A stretch of 64,000 nucleotides of DNA from the NCBI RefSeq assembly GCF_025148125.1, contig NZ_CP102267.1, positions 3,978,501 to 4,042,500 of the forward strand. Reading direction: 5' to 3'. This DNA comes from Blautia wexlerae DSM 19850. Lineage in GTDB: Bacteria > Bacillota > Clostridia > Lachnospirales > Lachnospiraceae. The notes beneath the pieces were generated by a model. It saw only the letters and a list, made by a program, of their open reading frames with translations, was not told the DNA's origin and ran no database searches. A program made the position numbers and the translations under genes. How positions within the stretch are numbered: position 1 is the stretch's first letter; each line of letters begins with the position of its first letter. Shown here in pieces: positions 34,749 to 44,587 of the stretch.

Positions 34749-37394
34749 ATGAATGTCAAAAACAGAAAATGTATTCGAAAGCTCAGCTTAAAATCTCTTT
34801 ATGCGAACCGTCGCCGCAATCTGATCGCTATTTTTGCCATTGCGCTGACCACGCTGCTATTTACCTCCATGTTCACCATTGTCTTGTCGTTGAACGCCAG
34901 CTATGAAACCTACCAGTTTCGGCAGGTAGGCGGCTATGCGCATGGCACCTTTAAGGATGTTTCCCCCGAGCAGGCGGAACGCATCGCTGCCCACCCAAAG
35001 GTAAAGGCTACGGGGGCACGGAAGGTAATCGGTATCACTGCGGAGGGGGTCTTTGCCAAAATACCGGCAGAGATCAGCTACATGGATGCCAACTGCACTA
35101 AATGGAGCTATGCCACCCCTACTACCGGACGGATGCCCGAAAGCGGCAAAGAGGTAGCCATGGATACGGCAGCGTTGCAGCTGCTTGGCGTAACGCCGGA
35201 GCTGGGCGCCGAGGTCACGGTTTCCTATTCCATTACGGACAAGGATCAAACCGCCTTTACTGTAACAGATACCTTTACGCTGGTGGGCTATTGGGACTAT
35301 GATGAACTAATGCCTGTTCATTACATCAACATCAGCCGTGATTACGCAGATGACATCGAAGCGCAGGCAGTGAAAACAGGTTTACAGCCTTTCCGCACCG
35401 ATTTGAATGTCATGCTGACCTCCGGCACAAACATTCAAGGGCAGATGGAGCAGGTGGATACCGATCTTGGCTACACATGGGACAGCTATACTGATCCCAA
35501 CAGCGTCCGGATCGGCGTCAACTGGGGATATACCTCATCCCAGCTGGAATCGCAGCTCGATCCAGAGCTGATGATCGCCATAGCAGCTTTTTTGCTGCTG
35601 GTGATTTTCACGGGGTATCTTATCATCTATAACATTTTTCAGATCTCTGTTGCGGGGGATATCCGGTTTTACGGACTTCTGAAAACCATTGGCACAACGC
35701 CCCGGCAGCTCAAACGCATCATTCGCCAGCAGGCACTTCTGCTTTGTCTGATCGGCATTCCGGCGGGGCTGCTGCTGGGCTACGGCATCGGCGCTGTTTT
35801 GATGCCTGTTGTCTTGCACTCCATCCAGTTGAATACAGGCATCACCACCATCAGCACTTCGCCTGTGATCTTCCTTGGTTCTATGCTGTTCGCCTTGTTG
35901 ACGGTGCTTTTGTCCTGTTCCAAGCCCGGAAAAATGGCAGCCAAGGTCTCTCCGGTGGAGGCTACCAAATATACGGATGTGATGCAGACCAAGAAAAAAC
36001 GGCGCAGCATCCGAGGAGCAAAGCTCCATCAGATGGCCTTTGCCAATCTGGTACGAAACAAGAAAAAGACGGTACTGGTGGTGTTGTCTCTGGCACTGTC
36101 GGTGACACTGTTCAATGCGCTGTGTGCCTTTGTGGGCGGCTTCAGCATGGAGAAGTATGTATCCGCCATGACCTGCGCCGATTTTATCGTCAGCACTCCC
36201 GACTATTTTCGTTATAACCCAGCAGATGAATTCATCACGCCGGAACAGATCGGAGAGATCGCAGCAAACACAAAGGCCAGTCTTTCCGGCACGGGATATG
36301 CTGTGCGAAAACCCGCATATCTGTGGATGACGGAGGATGCTCTGCGGCAGGACTATGCAAGGTACGAAAGCGCCGAGCAGTTGGACACCCATATGAGCCG
36401 CATGGAGCACCGGGGCAATATGGTGATGGGAGATACCAGAATCGAGGCTCTGGATAACAGTCTGTTTGACAAGCTGCAAGTGCTCGACGGAGATATTTCT
36501 CCTATGCTGGAGCCGGACAATAACGCCATTGCCATTGCGGTTTCCTTAGATGACTACGGTAATCTGCTCAATCCTGAATACTACCCCAAGGTGGGAGACA
36601 CGATCACGGCTACCTATGCGGATGATGTGAAATATATCGACAGCCGCACCGGAGAACTCCGCACCGAAGATACACCGGAGGAGTACCGTCAGAAAAAACT
36701 GTATGGAGCCAGAGATGTAGAGTACACGGTCTGCGCCTTGGTAGAACTTCCGAATTCCATGAGTTATCGTTATAGCGGCGTTGGCTATGATGCAGTTTTG
36801 TCTGTGGACACCGCACAGAGGGACAGCGGTGGTGCAGCCATTCCGATGCTCTACCTGTTCGACACAGCGGACGAAGCGGACGAGGCCGAAGCAGAGCAAT
36901 ATCTATCGAAGCTCACTGCCGGTGAGTTTTCGCCCTTGATGTATGAAAGCAAGGCCACGGCTCGCTCTGAATTTGCTCAGTTCCGGCAGATGTTCCTTCT
37001 GATAGGTGGTATCCTCTGTGCTATCATCGGGCTGGTGGGACTCTTAAATTTCTTCAACGCCATGATGACCGGTATTCTTTCCCGCCGCCGTGAATTTGCT
37101 GTGCTTCAGGCTGTAGGAATGACGAACCGGCAGCTCAAAACCATGCTGATCTACGAGGGATTGTTTTACGCAATGTCCTCCGTAGCAGTGGCCTTTATTC
37201 TGTCGCTGGCGGTGGGACCTCTTGCAGGAAAAATGCTGGGCAGTATGTTCTGGTTCTTTGAGTATCAATTCACCATTCTGCCTGTCCTGCTGACAATTCC
37301 GGTATTTCTTCTGCTGGGGTGGCTGATTCCTTGCATGATGTATGACAACGCAGCGAAATGCAGCGTTGTAGAGCAATTAAGGGATGCTCAATGA
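34749..37394 (+). CDS. FtsX/MacB-type ABC transporter permease
   Basis: An 881-residue membrane protein with two FtsX domains. One membrane segment is near residue 20 (LIAIFAIALTTLLFTSMFT) and three cluster near residues 275-385. Another is near residue 440 after the repeat of the R-R-N/K-K-K type start (ANLVRNKKKTVLVVLSLAL), and three are at the C-terminus with the motif SRRREFAVLQAVGMTNRQL. Two large extracytoplasmic domains lie between. The start at 34749 has GGGAGG eight bases upstream; a GTG nine bases earlier is less likely. Base composition is clearly richer in G+C than the flanks. Confidence 0.88.
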   Translation: MNVKNRKCIRKLSLKSLYANRRRNLIAIFAIALTTLLFTSMFTIVLSLNASYETYQFRQVGGYAHGTFKDVSPEQAERIAAHPKVKATGARKVIGITAEGVFAKIPAEISYMDANCTKWSYATPTTGRMPESGKEVAMDTAALQLLGVTPELGAEVTVSYSITDKDQTAFTVTDTFTLVGYWDYDELMPVHYINISRDYADDIEAQAVKTGLQPFRTDLNVMLTSGTNIQGQMEQVDTDLGYTWDSYTDPNSVRIGVNWGYTSSQLESQLDPELMIAIAAFLLLVIFTGYLIIYNIFQISVAGDIRFYGLLKTIGTTPRQLKRIIRQQALLLCLIGIPAGLLLGYGIGAVLMPVVLHSIQLNTGITTISTSPVIFLGSMLFALLTVLLSCSKPGKMAAKVSPVEATKYTDVMQTKKKRRSIRGAKLHQMAFANLVRNKKKTVLVVLSLALSVTLFNALCAFVGGFSMEKYVSAMTCADFIVSTPDYFRYNPADEFITPEQIGEIAANTKASLSGTGYAVRKPAYLWMTEDALRQDYARYESAEQLDTHMSRMEHRGNMVMGDTRIEALDNSLFDKLQVLDGDISPMLEPDNNAIAIAVSLDDYGNLLNPEYYPKVGDTITATYADDVKYIDSRTGELRTEDTPEEYRQKKLYGARDVEYTVCALVELPNSMSYRYSGVGYDAVLSVDTAQRDSGGAAIPMLYLFDTADEADEAEAEQYLSKLTAGEFSPLMYESKATARSEFAQFRQMFLLIGGILCAIIGLVGLLNFFNAMMTGILSRRREFAVLQAVGMTNRQLKTMLIYEGLFYAMSSVAVAFILSLAVGPLAGKMLGSMFWFFEYQFTILPVLLTIPVFLLLGWLIPCMMYDNAAKCSVVEQLRDAQ

Positions 37395-37433
37395 TTCTCC
37401 GCCTGCGGCGGGTCGCCTCAGCGACATAATTCT
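37393..37433. repeat. 41-bp dispersed repeat, copy 1
   Basis: The sequence begins GATTCTCCGCCTGCGG, holds a GTCGC-CTCA-GCGAC hairpin and ends ACATAATTCT. It matches 62809-62849 at 39 of 41 positions. It overlaps the last two bases of the ABC permease gene and so sits at the exact right edge of the G+C-rich cassette. Confidence 0.75.
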
Positions 37434-37445
37434 ATACATCAGCAC

Positions 37446-37475
37446 AAAAAATGGCGGGATTTCCCGCCATTTTTT
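37446..37475. terminator. Bidirectional terminator between ABC permease and ureD
   Basis: AAAAAATGGCGGG and CCCGCCATTTTTT pair around ATTT, with an A-run on one side and a T-run on the other. It serves two convergent transcripts. Confidence 0.93.
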
Positions 37476-38340
37476 ATATTTGTTCTTTTTCGTATAATTT
37501 CTTGATTTTTTCCGCTACCTGCTGCAGTTTCTGAGCACGATAACCGAAGATTCTCAACGCCAGATCTCCGGTTGTGAGACGGGTAACGCCTCCATCTATT
37601 TCCGAATCTTCATCAAGGATCTGCCAGATTTTTTCCTGAAGTTCCAGATTGATTGCTGAATCTGCTGACTTTACACTCCCGGATTCCTGACTGCAACTTT
37701 CACCATCTCTGCTGCAGATCTTAGAAAGAAACAGGTTTGCCATATGTGTGTAGCCCTCGTACATTCCGATTCCTTCCATGGGCATTTTGTCCGGTTCGTA
37801 GCTGGTATTATCACGATAAATCAGTTTGTCTCCTCTGTACAACAGGACTTTTGAGGAGAATCTGCGGTACTGAAAACGTTCGTCATGAGCGTTTCGACCA
37901 CAGGAGATGATCTCCAGCAGGAATAAACGGGAGGTTTCGTCTTCCAGATGGATAGTCATCTTGCTGTCAAAGGCTGACTGTGCGAAAGGAATCACCGGCT
38001 GTGGATAGTAATATAATGTGGCGTTTTTGTCTACCTGCACTTCAATGGTTCGGGCGGCTGAGCCTTCGTCCATTTTGTGGATTTTCTCAAAGGACTGGGA
38101 CAGGACTTCCAGGTCTGCGCCTTCCTTTACATGATAGGAAAATTCCTGGGAATCGCCTGCCATAATTCCTGCGGAAGCACAGAGCGGCATGATCTGGATC
38201 CCACCGTTTTCTTTTTCGAAAGGCATCATGATCTTGTATGGTGCTGTAAAAGACAGATCTTCCAGAATAGTCCTTCCGTCTTTTAAGGCTGCGCAGGCGC
38301 TGATGCGGGATATTTTTCCGAATTTGTTATCCATAGGCAT
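37474..38340 (-). CDS. ureD: Urease accessory protein UreD
   Basis: A 288-residue cytoplasmic protein, last gene of the urease operon. Family features are ALKDGRTILEDLSFTAPYKIMMPF at the N-terminus, QSFEKIHKM near residue 82, LYYYPQPVIPFAQSAF near residue 110 and a C-terminal RIFGYRAQ. UreD binds apo-urease and, with UreF and UreG, delivers nickel. The start could be either of two ATGs six bases apart. A stretch rich in Ser and Cys near residues 205-222 appears to be an insertion of unclear meaning. Confidence 0.9.
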   Translation of the reverse strand: MPMDNKFGKISRISACAALKDGRTILEDLSFTAPYKIMMPFEKENGGIQIMPLCASAGIMAGDSQEFSYHVKEGADLEVLSQSFEKIHKMDEGSAARTIEVQVDKNATLYYYPQPVIPFAQSAFDSKMTIHLEDETSRLFLLEIISCGRNAHDERFQYRRFSSKVLLYRGDKLIYRDNTSYEPDKMPMEGIGMYEGYTHMANLFLSKICSRDGESCSQESGSVKSADSAINLELQEKIWQILDEDSEIDGGVTRLTTGDLALRIFGYRAQKLQQVAEKIKKLYEKEQI

Positions 38341-38346
38341 TTTCCT

Positions 38347-38955
38347 TTACATTCCTTCCAGGAGTACGTTTTTCTTGATCCACTCTACCACTTTATCTAC
38401 GTTCTCATCTCCGCGGATATTTGTAAACTGGAATGGTCTGTCACCACGCATTTTTTTGGAATCTCTTTCCATTACTTCAAGACTTGCACCTACATATGGA
38501 GCCAAGTCTATCTTATTAATTACAAGAAGATCAGAACGTGTGATTCCAGGACCGCCTTTACGCGGAATCTTATCTCCTTCTGCTACATCAATGACGAAGA
38601 TGGTTGCATCTACCAGCTCCGGACTGAATGTTGCAGACAGGTTATCTCCGCCGCTTTCGATAAAAAGAAGTTCAATATCAGGGAAGCGTTCCATCATCTC
38701 ATCTACTGCTTCCAGATTCATGGAAGCGTCTTCACGTATGGCTGTGTGAGGGCATCCGCCTGTCTCTACACCAATGATCCTCTCTACAGGAAGAACGCTG
38801 TTCTTTGCAAGGAACTGGGCGTCTTCTTTTGTGTAGATATCATTTGTGATGACACCAATGCTGTAATCCTTTGCCATCTTTCTTGACAGTGCTTCAATAA
38901 GTGCTGTTTTTCCGGAACCCACAGGTCCGGCAACTCCGATTTTTACGTATGACAT
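38347..38955 (-). CDS. ureG: Urease accessory GTPase UreG
   Basis: A 202-residue SIMIBI-class GTPase. The P-loop is [14 protein letters not shown] at residues 10-23. The nickel-binding CPH-type motif is [15 protein letters not shown] near residue 68, with Cys and His present. The base-recognition motif is [13 protein letters not shown] near residue 145. UreG drives GTP-dependent nickel insertion into urease. It lies six bases before ureD. Confidence 0.95.
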   Translation of the reverse strand: MSYVKIGVAGPVGSGKTALIEALSRKMAKDYSIGVITNDIYTKEDAQFLAKNSVLPVERIIGVETGGCPHTAIREDASMNLEAVDEMMERFPDIELLFIESGGDNLSATFSPELVDATIFVIDVAEGDKIPRKGGPGITRSDLLVINKIDLAPYVGASLEVMERDSKKMRGDRPFQFTNIRGDENVDKVVEWIKKNVLLEGM

Positions 38956-39107
38956 AACCGATTTCCTCTTTTCTACTTTACTTGTTGATAGCTTCTTATA
39001 ATCTGTTTACTGACTTTCCACATATTATTTTTGAAGATTTCATATTATACACATGATTCTGTTTCTATCCACGCTTGAGCCTGGAATAAACTAATACCAA
39101 ATTCAAG

Positions 39108-39800
39108 CTACGACATATATAGCCTGGAATACAACTTCTCATGCTGGATTCCTCTGATATCAAATCCAGGTGCAGAGAGACATAAGTCCTCCTCACTTCT
39201 GTTCATGACATCCTTTAATATCTCATCAAATTCCCCATAGCATCCGCTCAGAAGCTGCTGCCCGGATGTCTGGCTGAGGGGGATTGTTTTTACGCAGTTG
39301 GTGACGATTGCAGATGTCTGGGCATATAGATAATGTGTCAGCGCCTCTTCCAGAGGAATCTGCATTTCTGCACAGAAAACTCCGTAAATACAGCAATGAT
39401 TTACTGCTTTTCCCTTTCTTGCATCCAGATATTCTCTGAAAATCCCTGTTTCGCTGATGGAAAGTCCAAGCTTTTCAATGGTCTTGGCAAAACGGGAACC
39501 CATTTTTCTGGCAGCTTCTCTCTGTTCCATAGGAATTCTGGATGCTTCCAGAAGTTCTTCCAAGTACAGAAGTTCCTGCAGGTCTTTTTTCTCTGCAGCT
39601 TCGTATGCAAGTCTGGCTGCCAGAAGTTCTGTATACGCAAGATTCCATTTGATTTTGTGAGTGATGTACTCTCTGGCTGTGTCTACATTATGGACAATTC
39701 CACGCTGAATATAAGTCTCAAGTCCCTGGGAGTGGGAATATCCTCCGATAGGGAACAGCGCATCATTTACCTGTAGAAGATAGAACTGTTTTTCTGACAT
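39108..39800 (-). CDS. ureF: Urease accessory protein UreF
   Basis: A 230-residue helical protein. Conserved parts are LQVNDALFPIGGYSHSQGLETYI at residues 8-30, MGSRFAKT near residue 103 and HYLYAQTSAIVTNCVKTIPLSQTSGQQLL near residue 172. UreF regulates the UreG GTPase in the activation complex. It follows ureE by 18 bases and is 152 bases from ureG, the largest gap among the accessory genes. Confidence 0.93.
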   Translation of the reverse strand: MSEKQFYLLQVNDALFPIGGYSHSQGLETYIQRGIVHNVDTAREYITHKIKWNLAYTELLAARLAYEAAEKKDLQELLYLEELLEASRIPMEQREAARKMGSRFAKTIEKLGLSISETGIFREYLDARKGKAVNHCCIYGVFCAEMQIPLEEALTHYLYAQTSAIVTNCVKTIPLSQTSGQQLLSGCYGEFDEILKDVMNRSEEDLCLSAPGFDIRGIQHEKLYSRLYMS

Positions 39801-39818
39801 GAAGAACCTCCGTTGTTA

Positions 39819-40304
39819 TTAATGATGATGATTATGAATACTTGCAGAAATTCTCTTGTCAAAGTCCAGCTTCAACACTTCTTTCTCTGCCTGAACTCCA
39901 TGGATTTTCTGAAGCATAACAAGCATTGGCTCATTATAGATCGTGATAAACGTATCATTCTCTCCCCAGAAAAGCGGTGCGTGTCTGTTTCCGATTTCAT
40001 AGCAGACCTTTGCAGACATTTTCTCATGTCCGGGAGTCAGAGAAACACGGATAACTTCGCATGGCGGTGTGTTTACCACTACAAGCTTCTCATTATCTGC
40101 ATAGATCACATCATCCTGATACAGACCTCTGGCGAGAATGGAATCGTCCATGCGGATTCCCACTTCTGTTCCTTTGTCTGTTATTTTTTTATGTATTTTC
40201 TTAAATGCTTCGTGCCATTCGATATCTACATATTCTATTGTTTTTCCTGTAATATCAAAATCATGAAGCTTTCCTAAAACCTGTTCACACAGCATTATTT
40301 TCAA
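39819..40304 (-). CDS. ureE: Urease nickel metallochaperone UreE
   Basis: A 161-residue protein with an N-terminal DnaJ-like fold domain and a C-terminal nickel-binding domain. It contains GHEKMSAKVCYEIGNRHAPLFW near residue 93, where GNRH is the conserved nickel-site motif. It ends in a short histidine tail HNHHHH-like (NHHH). The tail is much shorter than in Klebsiella UreE. It is preceded by GGAGG and follows the urea-channel gene. Confidence 0.92.
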   Translation of the reverse strand: MKIMLCEQVLGKLHDFDITGKTIEYVDIEWHEAFKKIHKKITDKGTEVGIRMDDSILARGLYQDDVIYADNEKLVVVNTPPCEVIRVSLTPGHEKMSAKVCYEIGNRHAPLFWGENDTFITIYNEPMLVMLQKIHGVQAEKEVLKLDFDKRISASIHNHHH

Positions 40305-40375
40305 CCTCCAGAATCTGCTTTATGTTTTATTAATACCACCTGTTCTCCAATTGATAAGGTTTATTGATTGTGTTC

Positions 40376-40882
40376 TTACCAAATCTGAAGTAGCATCATA
40401 ACTCCAGGAACCCATGCAGTTACGATTCCTTCAAATACCTGAAGATATGGAACGAATTTTCCCAGTTTTTTTCCGCAGATATCTTCTACGAAAGCAGTTC
40501 CCCAGAGAATTGCCCACAGATACCAGATTGCTGCCCAACGCAGATCCGGTGTGATTCCCAGTGCAGTGCTTCCTGTAAATCCCTCGATTGTACCGAAGAT
40601 CACCGCATTGATGGCTACAAAAGTAGAAAACCATGCAAATGGGATAGGGCTTGCTTTCAGGAATTTACTCAGGGCTACGAAAAGATAGGTAAAACAGAAC
40701 AGCAGTCCTGTTCCTGCTGCATAATAATTGCCCTGCACCAGATTGACAAAGTTAATAAATAAAGAAAGACCACCTGTAAAGATGTTCATAATGGCGGTTG
40801 ATTTTCCGTCTACATTGTATAAAGAACACATACCATTGTTGATCAGTACGATTCCTACGAATAAAAGACAAACTCCTAACAT
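40376..40882 (-). CDS. ureI: AmiS/UreI-family urea channel
   Basis: A 168-residue membrane protein with six hydrophobic segments, beginning MLGVCLLFVGIVLINNGMC. Family features are GLSLFINFVNLVQGNYYAAGTGLLFCFTYLF near residue 36 and WYLWAILWGTAFVEDICGK near residue 118. UreI/AmiS proteins let urea or short amides enter the cell. Its position between ureC and ureE supports urea import feeding cytoplasmic urease. Whether it is acid-gated cannot be seen, and periplasmic His residues as in Helicobacter are not evident. Confidence 0.9.
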   Translation of the reverse strand: MLGVCLLFVGIVLINNGMCSLYNVDGKSTAIMNIFTGGLSLFINFVNLVQGNYYAAGTGLLFCFTYLFVALSKFLKASPIPFAWFSTFVAINAVIFGTIEGFTGSTALGITPDLRWAAIWYLWAILWGTAFVEDICGKKLGKFVPYLQVFEGIVTAWVPGVMMLLQIW

Positions 40883-41140
40883 AATATTCTCTCCTCTCCT
40901 GCTTCTTCAGTATATTTTTCTGTTTATATTTCGTAAGTGGAAATACTTTTATTCAACACGCATAACAAGATGAATAAATCCAGCTTATTTTCATATAAAA
41001 ATCAGAATTTTATACTGACAGGACTGTCATTATATTGTTTGGTAAGTTCTTATAAAAGTTCTCACAAAACTCCATAAATAACAGTCCTGCGAATATCATT
41101 TTTATGATCAGATAACCAGAATGTAATGGTTTAAAGTTGT
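40883..41140 (-). promoter_or_regulatory. ureC-ureI gap with long-range stem
   Basis: ACAGGACTGT near 41019 and ACAGTCCTG near 41083 can pair across about 60 bases on the transcript. It is a possible attenuator or processing site between structural and channel/accessory genes. No coding frame is supported. Confidence 0.45.
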
Positions 41141-42862
41141 TTAGAACAGACTGTAAAGCTGTGTCAGCGGAAGTTTCTCTGCCGGTTTGGAAGTGATCTC
41201 TTCGCCGTCAACAGTAACCTTATATGTCTCCGGATCTACAGTCAGTTCCGGTGTTCTGTCGTTAAATACCATATCTTTTTTGCTTATATTTCTGCATCCC
41301 TTTACAGGTACTACAGTTTTCTCAAGACCGTATTTCTCTTTTACATTTTCATCCATGGCAGCCTGGGATACAAAGGTCAGGCAGGCTTCATTCTTAGCTT
41401 TTCCATGTGCAGCAAACATTGGCTGATAGAGAACCGGCTGTGTAGTCGGAATGGATGCATTTGCATCGCCCATCTTAGATGCAATGATCATACCGCCTTT
41501 GATGATAATATCCGGTTTTGCGCCAAAGAATACAGGATTCCAGAGAACGAGGTCTGCGAATTTACCTTCTTCCACAGAGCCCACATACTGTGAAATACCG
41601 TGTGTGATTGCCGGGTTGATGGTATATTTGGAGATATAACGTTTTACACGGAAGTTGTCATTGTCATGTCCTGCATCTTCCGGAAGTGCACCTCTCTCAT
41701 CTTTCATCTTACTTGCTGTCTGCCAGGTACGTGTGATAACCTCACCTACACGTCCCATAGCCTGAGAGTCAGAGCTCATCATACTGAAGATACCCATATC
41801 ATGAAGAACATCCTCTGCTGCGATTGTCTCAGGACGGATTCGGGAATCTGCAAATGCAACATCTTCCGGGATTCTCTTGTCAAGATGATGGCAGACCATC
41901 AGCATATCCAGATGCTCATCCAGGGTGTTTACTGTATATGGCATTGTAGGGTTTGTGGAGGATGGCAGTACGTTCGGAGCTGCTGCTGCGCGGATGATAT
42001 CCGGTGCATGTCCACCGCCTGCACCCTCTGTATGATAAGTATGGATGGTTCTGCCGCCGATAGCTGCAAGTGTATCTTCCACACATCCACCTTCATTTAA
42101 TGTGTCTGTATGGATGGCAACCTGTACATCATATTCATCTGCCACATTCAGACAGTGATTGATAACTGCCGGTGTTGCGCCCCAGTCCTCATGGATCTTC
42201 AGTCCCATAGCTCCGGCCCTAACCTGCTCAATGAGAGGAGCTTCGTCTGAGCAGTTACCTTTTCCAAGGAAGCCTAAGTTCATCGGGTATTCCTCGGTTG
42301 CCTTTAACATCATTTTTAAGTTCCATGGTCCAGGTGTACAGGTAGTCGCATTTGTACCGTCTGCAGGGCCTGTACCACCACCGATCATAGTAGTTACACC
42401 GCTGTATAATGCACAGTCGATCTGCTGCGGACTGATGAAATGGATATGGGTATCAATTCCACCTGCAGTTACGATCATTCCCTCTCCTGCAAGTGCTTCT
42501 GTAGATGCGCCCACTGTCATTCCGGGTGTCACACCATCCATGATGTCCGGGTTTCCGGCTTTACCGATTCCTGCAATCTTGCCGTCTTTGATACCGATAT
42601 CTGCTTTTACGATTCCTGTAGAGTCTACGATCAATGCATTGGTAATTACCAGATCCAGATCTCCGTCTTTACTGCAGGTTTTTACAGACTGTCCCATACC
42701 GTCACGGATTGTCTTGCCGCCGCCGAACTTTACTTCGTCTCCATAGGTTGTATAATCTTTTTCTACCTCGATCACAAGGCTTGTATCTGCCAGACGTACC
42801 TTATCTCCTGTAGTCGGGCCATACATTGCCGCATATTTGCTTCCGGAAATTTTTGTACTCAT
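41141..42862 (-). CDS. ureC: Urease alpha subunit UreC
   Basis: A 573-residue catalytic subunit that hydrolyses urea to ammonia and carbamate. The nickel ligands are visible: [13 protein letters not shown] (His139, His141), the carbamylated Lys222 in [36 protein letters not shown] and the Asp in the later GRVGEVITR region. The flap region reads [20 protein letters not shown]. Length is normal. AAGGAGG precedes the ATG, and ureB lies 12 bases upstream. Confidence 0.97.
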   Translation of the reverse strand: MSTKISGSKYAAMYGPTTGDKVRLADTSLVIEVEKDYTTYGDEVKFGGGKTIRDGMGQSVKTCSKDGDLDLVITNALIVDSTGIVKADIGIKDGKIAGIGKAGNPDIMDGVTPGMTVGASTEALAGEGMIVTAGGIDTHIHFISPQQIDCALYSGVTTMIGGGTGPADGTNATTCTPGPWNLKMMLKATEEYPMNLGFLGKGNCSDEAPLIEQVRAGAMGLKIHEDWGATPAVINHCLNVADEYDVQVAIHTDTLNEGGCVEDTLAAIGGRTIHTYHTEGAGGGHAPDIIRAAAAPNVLPSSTNPTMPYTVNTLDEHLDMLMVCHHLDKRIPEDVAFADSRIRPETIAAEDVLHDMGIFSMMSSDSQAMGRVGEVITRTWQTASKMKDERGALPEDAGHDNDNFRVKRYISKYTINPAITHGISQYVGSVEEGKFADLVLWNPVFFGAKPDIIIKGGMIIASKMGDANASIPTTQPVLYQPMFAAHGKAKNEACLTFVSQAAMDENVKEKYGLEKTVVPVKGCRNISKKDMVFNDRTPELTVDPETYKVTVDGEEITSKPAEKLPLTQLYSLF

Positions 42863-42874
42863 TGTTGTCCCTCC

Positions 42875-43240
42875 TTACAGAAATCCTTTTAATTTCGCAG
42901 TTTCCATGGATGCTGCTTTTGTATCGTCAGTTGCCTGGGCGCGGGTGAGATCATTCAGTCCGAATACTCTCTGTCTGCCTCCCATTTCTGTAAGCTGAAC
43001 CTCTTTTTCTTCACCCGGCTCAAATCTTACAGATGTTCCTGAAGGAATGTCCAGATGATATCCATAGGCTTTTTCCCTGTCAAAAGAAAGGCATTTATTT
43101 ACTTCAAAGAAGTGAAAATGAGAACCGACCTGAACCGGTCTGTCGCCTTTGTTTGCCACTGTTACTGTCACTGTTTTCTTGCCTTCATTAAGTGTGATCT
43201 CACGATCTGCGGCCATAATTTCACCGATCTTCATGCTCAT
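42875..43240 (-). CDS. ureB: Urease beta subunit UreB
   Basis: A 121-residue structural subunit. Conserved parts are [47 protein letters not shown] near residue 30 and [32 protein letters not shown] is the family hallmark. Two in-frame ATGs six bases apart both follow GGAGGAG; the second (43234) has the better spacing. It forms the trimeric core with UreA and UreC. Confidence 0.95.
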   Translation of the reverse strand: MSMKIGEIMAADREITLNEGKKTVTVTVANKGDRPVQVGSHFHFFEVNKCLSFDREKAYGYHLDIPSGTSVRFEPGEEKEVQLTEMGGRQRVFGLNDLTRAQATDDTKAASMETAKLKGFL

Positions 43241-43248
43241 TCTCCTCC

Positions 43249-43551
43249 TTACTGAATTGGATTATGTACTGTCACAAGCTTGGTTCCATCCGGGAATGTT
43301 GCTTCTACCTGGACTTCACCGATCATATCAGCAACACCGTCCATTACGTCATCCTTTGTAAGAATCTTGGTTCCAAGCTGCATCAGCTCTACTACTGTTT
43401 TACCATCTCTTGCAAGCTCCAGGAGTTCAGAACTGATATACGCAAGTGCCTCCACGTAATTCAGTTTCAGACCTCTTTCCTTTCTCTCTTTTGCAAGATT
43501 TCCTGCCATATGAAGCATTAATTTTTCCTGTTCTTTGGGATTCAGCCTCAT
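43249..43551 (-). CDS. ureA: Urease gamma subunit UreA
   Basis: A 100-residue subunit with normal length. It begins [27 protein letters not shown], followed by [28 protein letters not shown] and ends in [19 protein letters not shown], all typical. It is the first gene of the urease operon and is separated from ureB by eight bases. GGAGG lies eight bases before the ATG. The transcript start is expected within the palindrome-containing region just upstream. Confidence 0.96.
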   Translation of the reverse strand: MRLNPKEQEKLMLHMAGNLAKERKERGLKLNYVEALAYISSELLELARDGKTVVELMQLGTKILTKDDVMDGVADMIGEVQVEATFPDGTKLVTVHNPIQ

Positions 43552-43597
43552 GATATTCCTCCTCTCGAATTGTGCGGATTATAATATGCAAAAATCT
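43552..43597 (-). promoter_or_regulatory. ureA leader with possible -10 element
   Basis: On the minus strand TATAAT (plus 43579-43584) precedes the ribosome site by about 20 bases. No good -35 lies at the expected distance, because that position falls inside the 70-bp palindrome. The promoter may therefore be carried or modified by that element. Confidence 0.4.
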
Positions 43598-43667
43598 GTT
43601 ACTGTTCACTCCGTTCTCCGTAACGTAGCCAAAACACCTCGCGGGATAGTGGTGTGTGAACAGTAAC
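43598..43667. repeat. 70-bp palindromic element upstream of ureA
   Basis: The ends GTTACTGTTCAC and GTGTGAACAGTAAC are inverted repeats, and CGCGGGA lies in the loop region. Parts recur at 1454-1473 (TACTGTTCACTCCGTTCTC) and at about 57163-57172 (TGAACAGTAA), which makes this a small dispersed family. It lies between the frl operon terminator and the urease start. Confidence 0.65.
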
Positions 43668-43684
43668 AAAAATCTTCGTAGTAC

Positions 43685-43735
43685 GCAAAAAAGAGCAGAC
43701 AATGGGATTCTTTCTCAGACCCCATTGTCTGCTCT
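43685..43735 (-). terminator. Terminator of the frl-like operon
   Basis: AGAGCAGACAATGGG and CCCATTGTCTGCTCT pair perfectly and run into TTTTTT on the minus strand. It is the strongest hairpin of this region and separates the frl-like operon from urease. Confidence 0.92.
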
Positions 43736-43758
43736 TTGCACGAAAATTTTTATATAGG

Positions 43759-43814
43759 GGATTATAACTTGTGTTTCTTTGATGGTCAAGATGTTTTTTG
43801 TGAACTTTTTGTTT
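43759..43814. repeat. 56-bp direct repeat, left copy
   Basis: The sequence begins GGATTATAACTTGTGTTTCT and is repeated without mismatch at 55381-55436 in the same orientation. The copies lie 11.6 kb apart and bracket the frl-like operon, its regulator and the IS1634-type remnant. It may be a junction of past recombination, or the end of an insertion element. Confidence 0.85.
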
Positions 43815-43864
43815 TTTTTACATTACACCAACCATAACACTATCTTCTTTTTGTAACTCGAATT

Positions 43865-44587
43865 TTATAAAACTTTCGCAAGAAATTCTTTCGTTCTCTT
43901 ATGTTGTGGCTTTTCAAATACTTCTTCTGGAGAACCGTCTTCTAATATAGATCCCTGATCAAAAAACAATACCCTGTCACTCACTTCTCTGGCGAATCCC
44001 ATTTCATGGGTAACTATAAGCATTGTAATTCCCTCTCCTGCCAATTTCTTCATTACATCAAGTACTTCTCCTACCATTTCAGGATCTAATGCTGAAGTTG
44101 GTTCATCAAATAAAAGAATTTCAGGGTTCATAGCCAGTGCTCTTATAATCGCAACCCTTTGTTTTTGACCTCCGGAAAGCTTTGATGGATAAGATAGTGC
44201 TTTCTTCTCCAACCCAATTCTTTTTAACAGTCCTATTGCTTTTTCATCTGCTTCCTCTTTTTTCCATTTTCCTAATCTTACAGGTGCAAGAGTTATATTT
44301 TTCAGTACTGTCATATTTGGAAATAAATTAAAATGCTGAAATACCATTCCTACATTTTCTCGATATTTATCAATATCTTTCCTTTTTTCCAGAATGCTCT
44401 CCCCTTCTATAATAATTTCTCCTTCATCTGGTACCTCCAGAAGATTCAGGCATCTCAAAAAAGTAGATTTTCCAGATCCTGAAGGGCCAATAATACAGAC
44501 ACATTCACCTTTTCGTATCTCTATATTAATACCCTTGAGAACCTGCACATTTCCAAAAGATTTTTTCAGATTATGTACACTAATCAC
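43865..44587 (-). CDS. Polar amino acid-type ABC transporter ATP-binding protein
   Basis: A 240-residue GlnQ/HisP-class ATPase. Walker A is [18 protein letters not shown] near residue 32, the signature is [15 protein letters not shown] near residue 136 and Walker B is [15 protein letters not shown]. The start codon is GTG, overlapping the stop of the upstream fused binding-permease gene by eight bases. It is the last gene of the frl-like operon and powers uptake, presumably of glycated amino acids or free amino acids released from them. A short remnant of a homologous gene end lies at 57105-57152. Confidence 0.92.
   Translation of the reverse strand: MISVHNLKKSFGNVQVLKGINIEIRKGECVCIIGPSGSGKSTFLRCLNLLEVPDEGEIIIEGESILEKRKDIDKYRENVGMVFQHFNLFPNMTVLKNITLAPVRLGKWKKEEADEKAIGLLKRIGLEKKALSYPSKLSGGQKQRVAIIRALAMNPEILLFDEPTSALDPEMVGEVLDVMKKLAGEGITMLIVTHEMGFAREVSDRVLFFDQGSILEDGSPEEVFEKPQHKRTKEFLAKVL

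Noticed and set aside
35535..36479. 314-codon minus-strand frame opposite the ABC permease
   Set aside because: High G+C makes long antisense frames common; product has no recognisable domain and no ribosome site.
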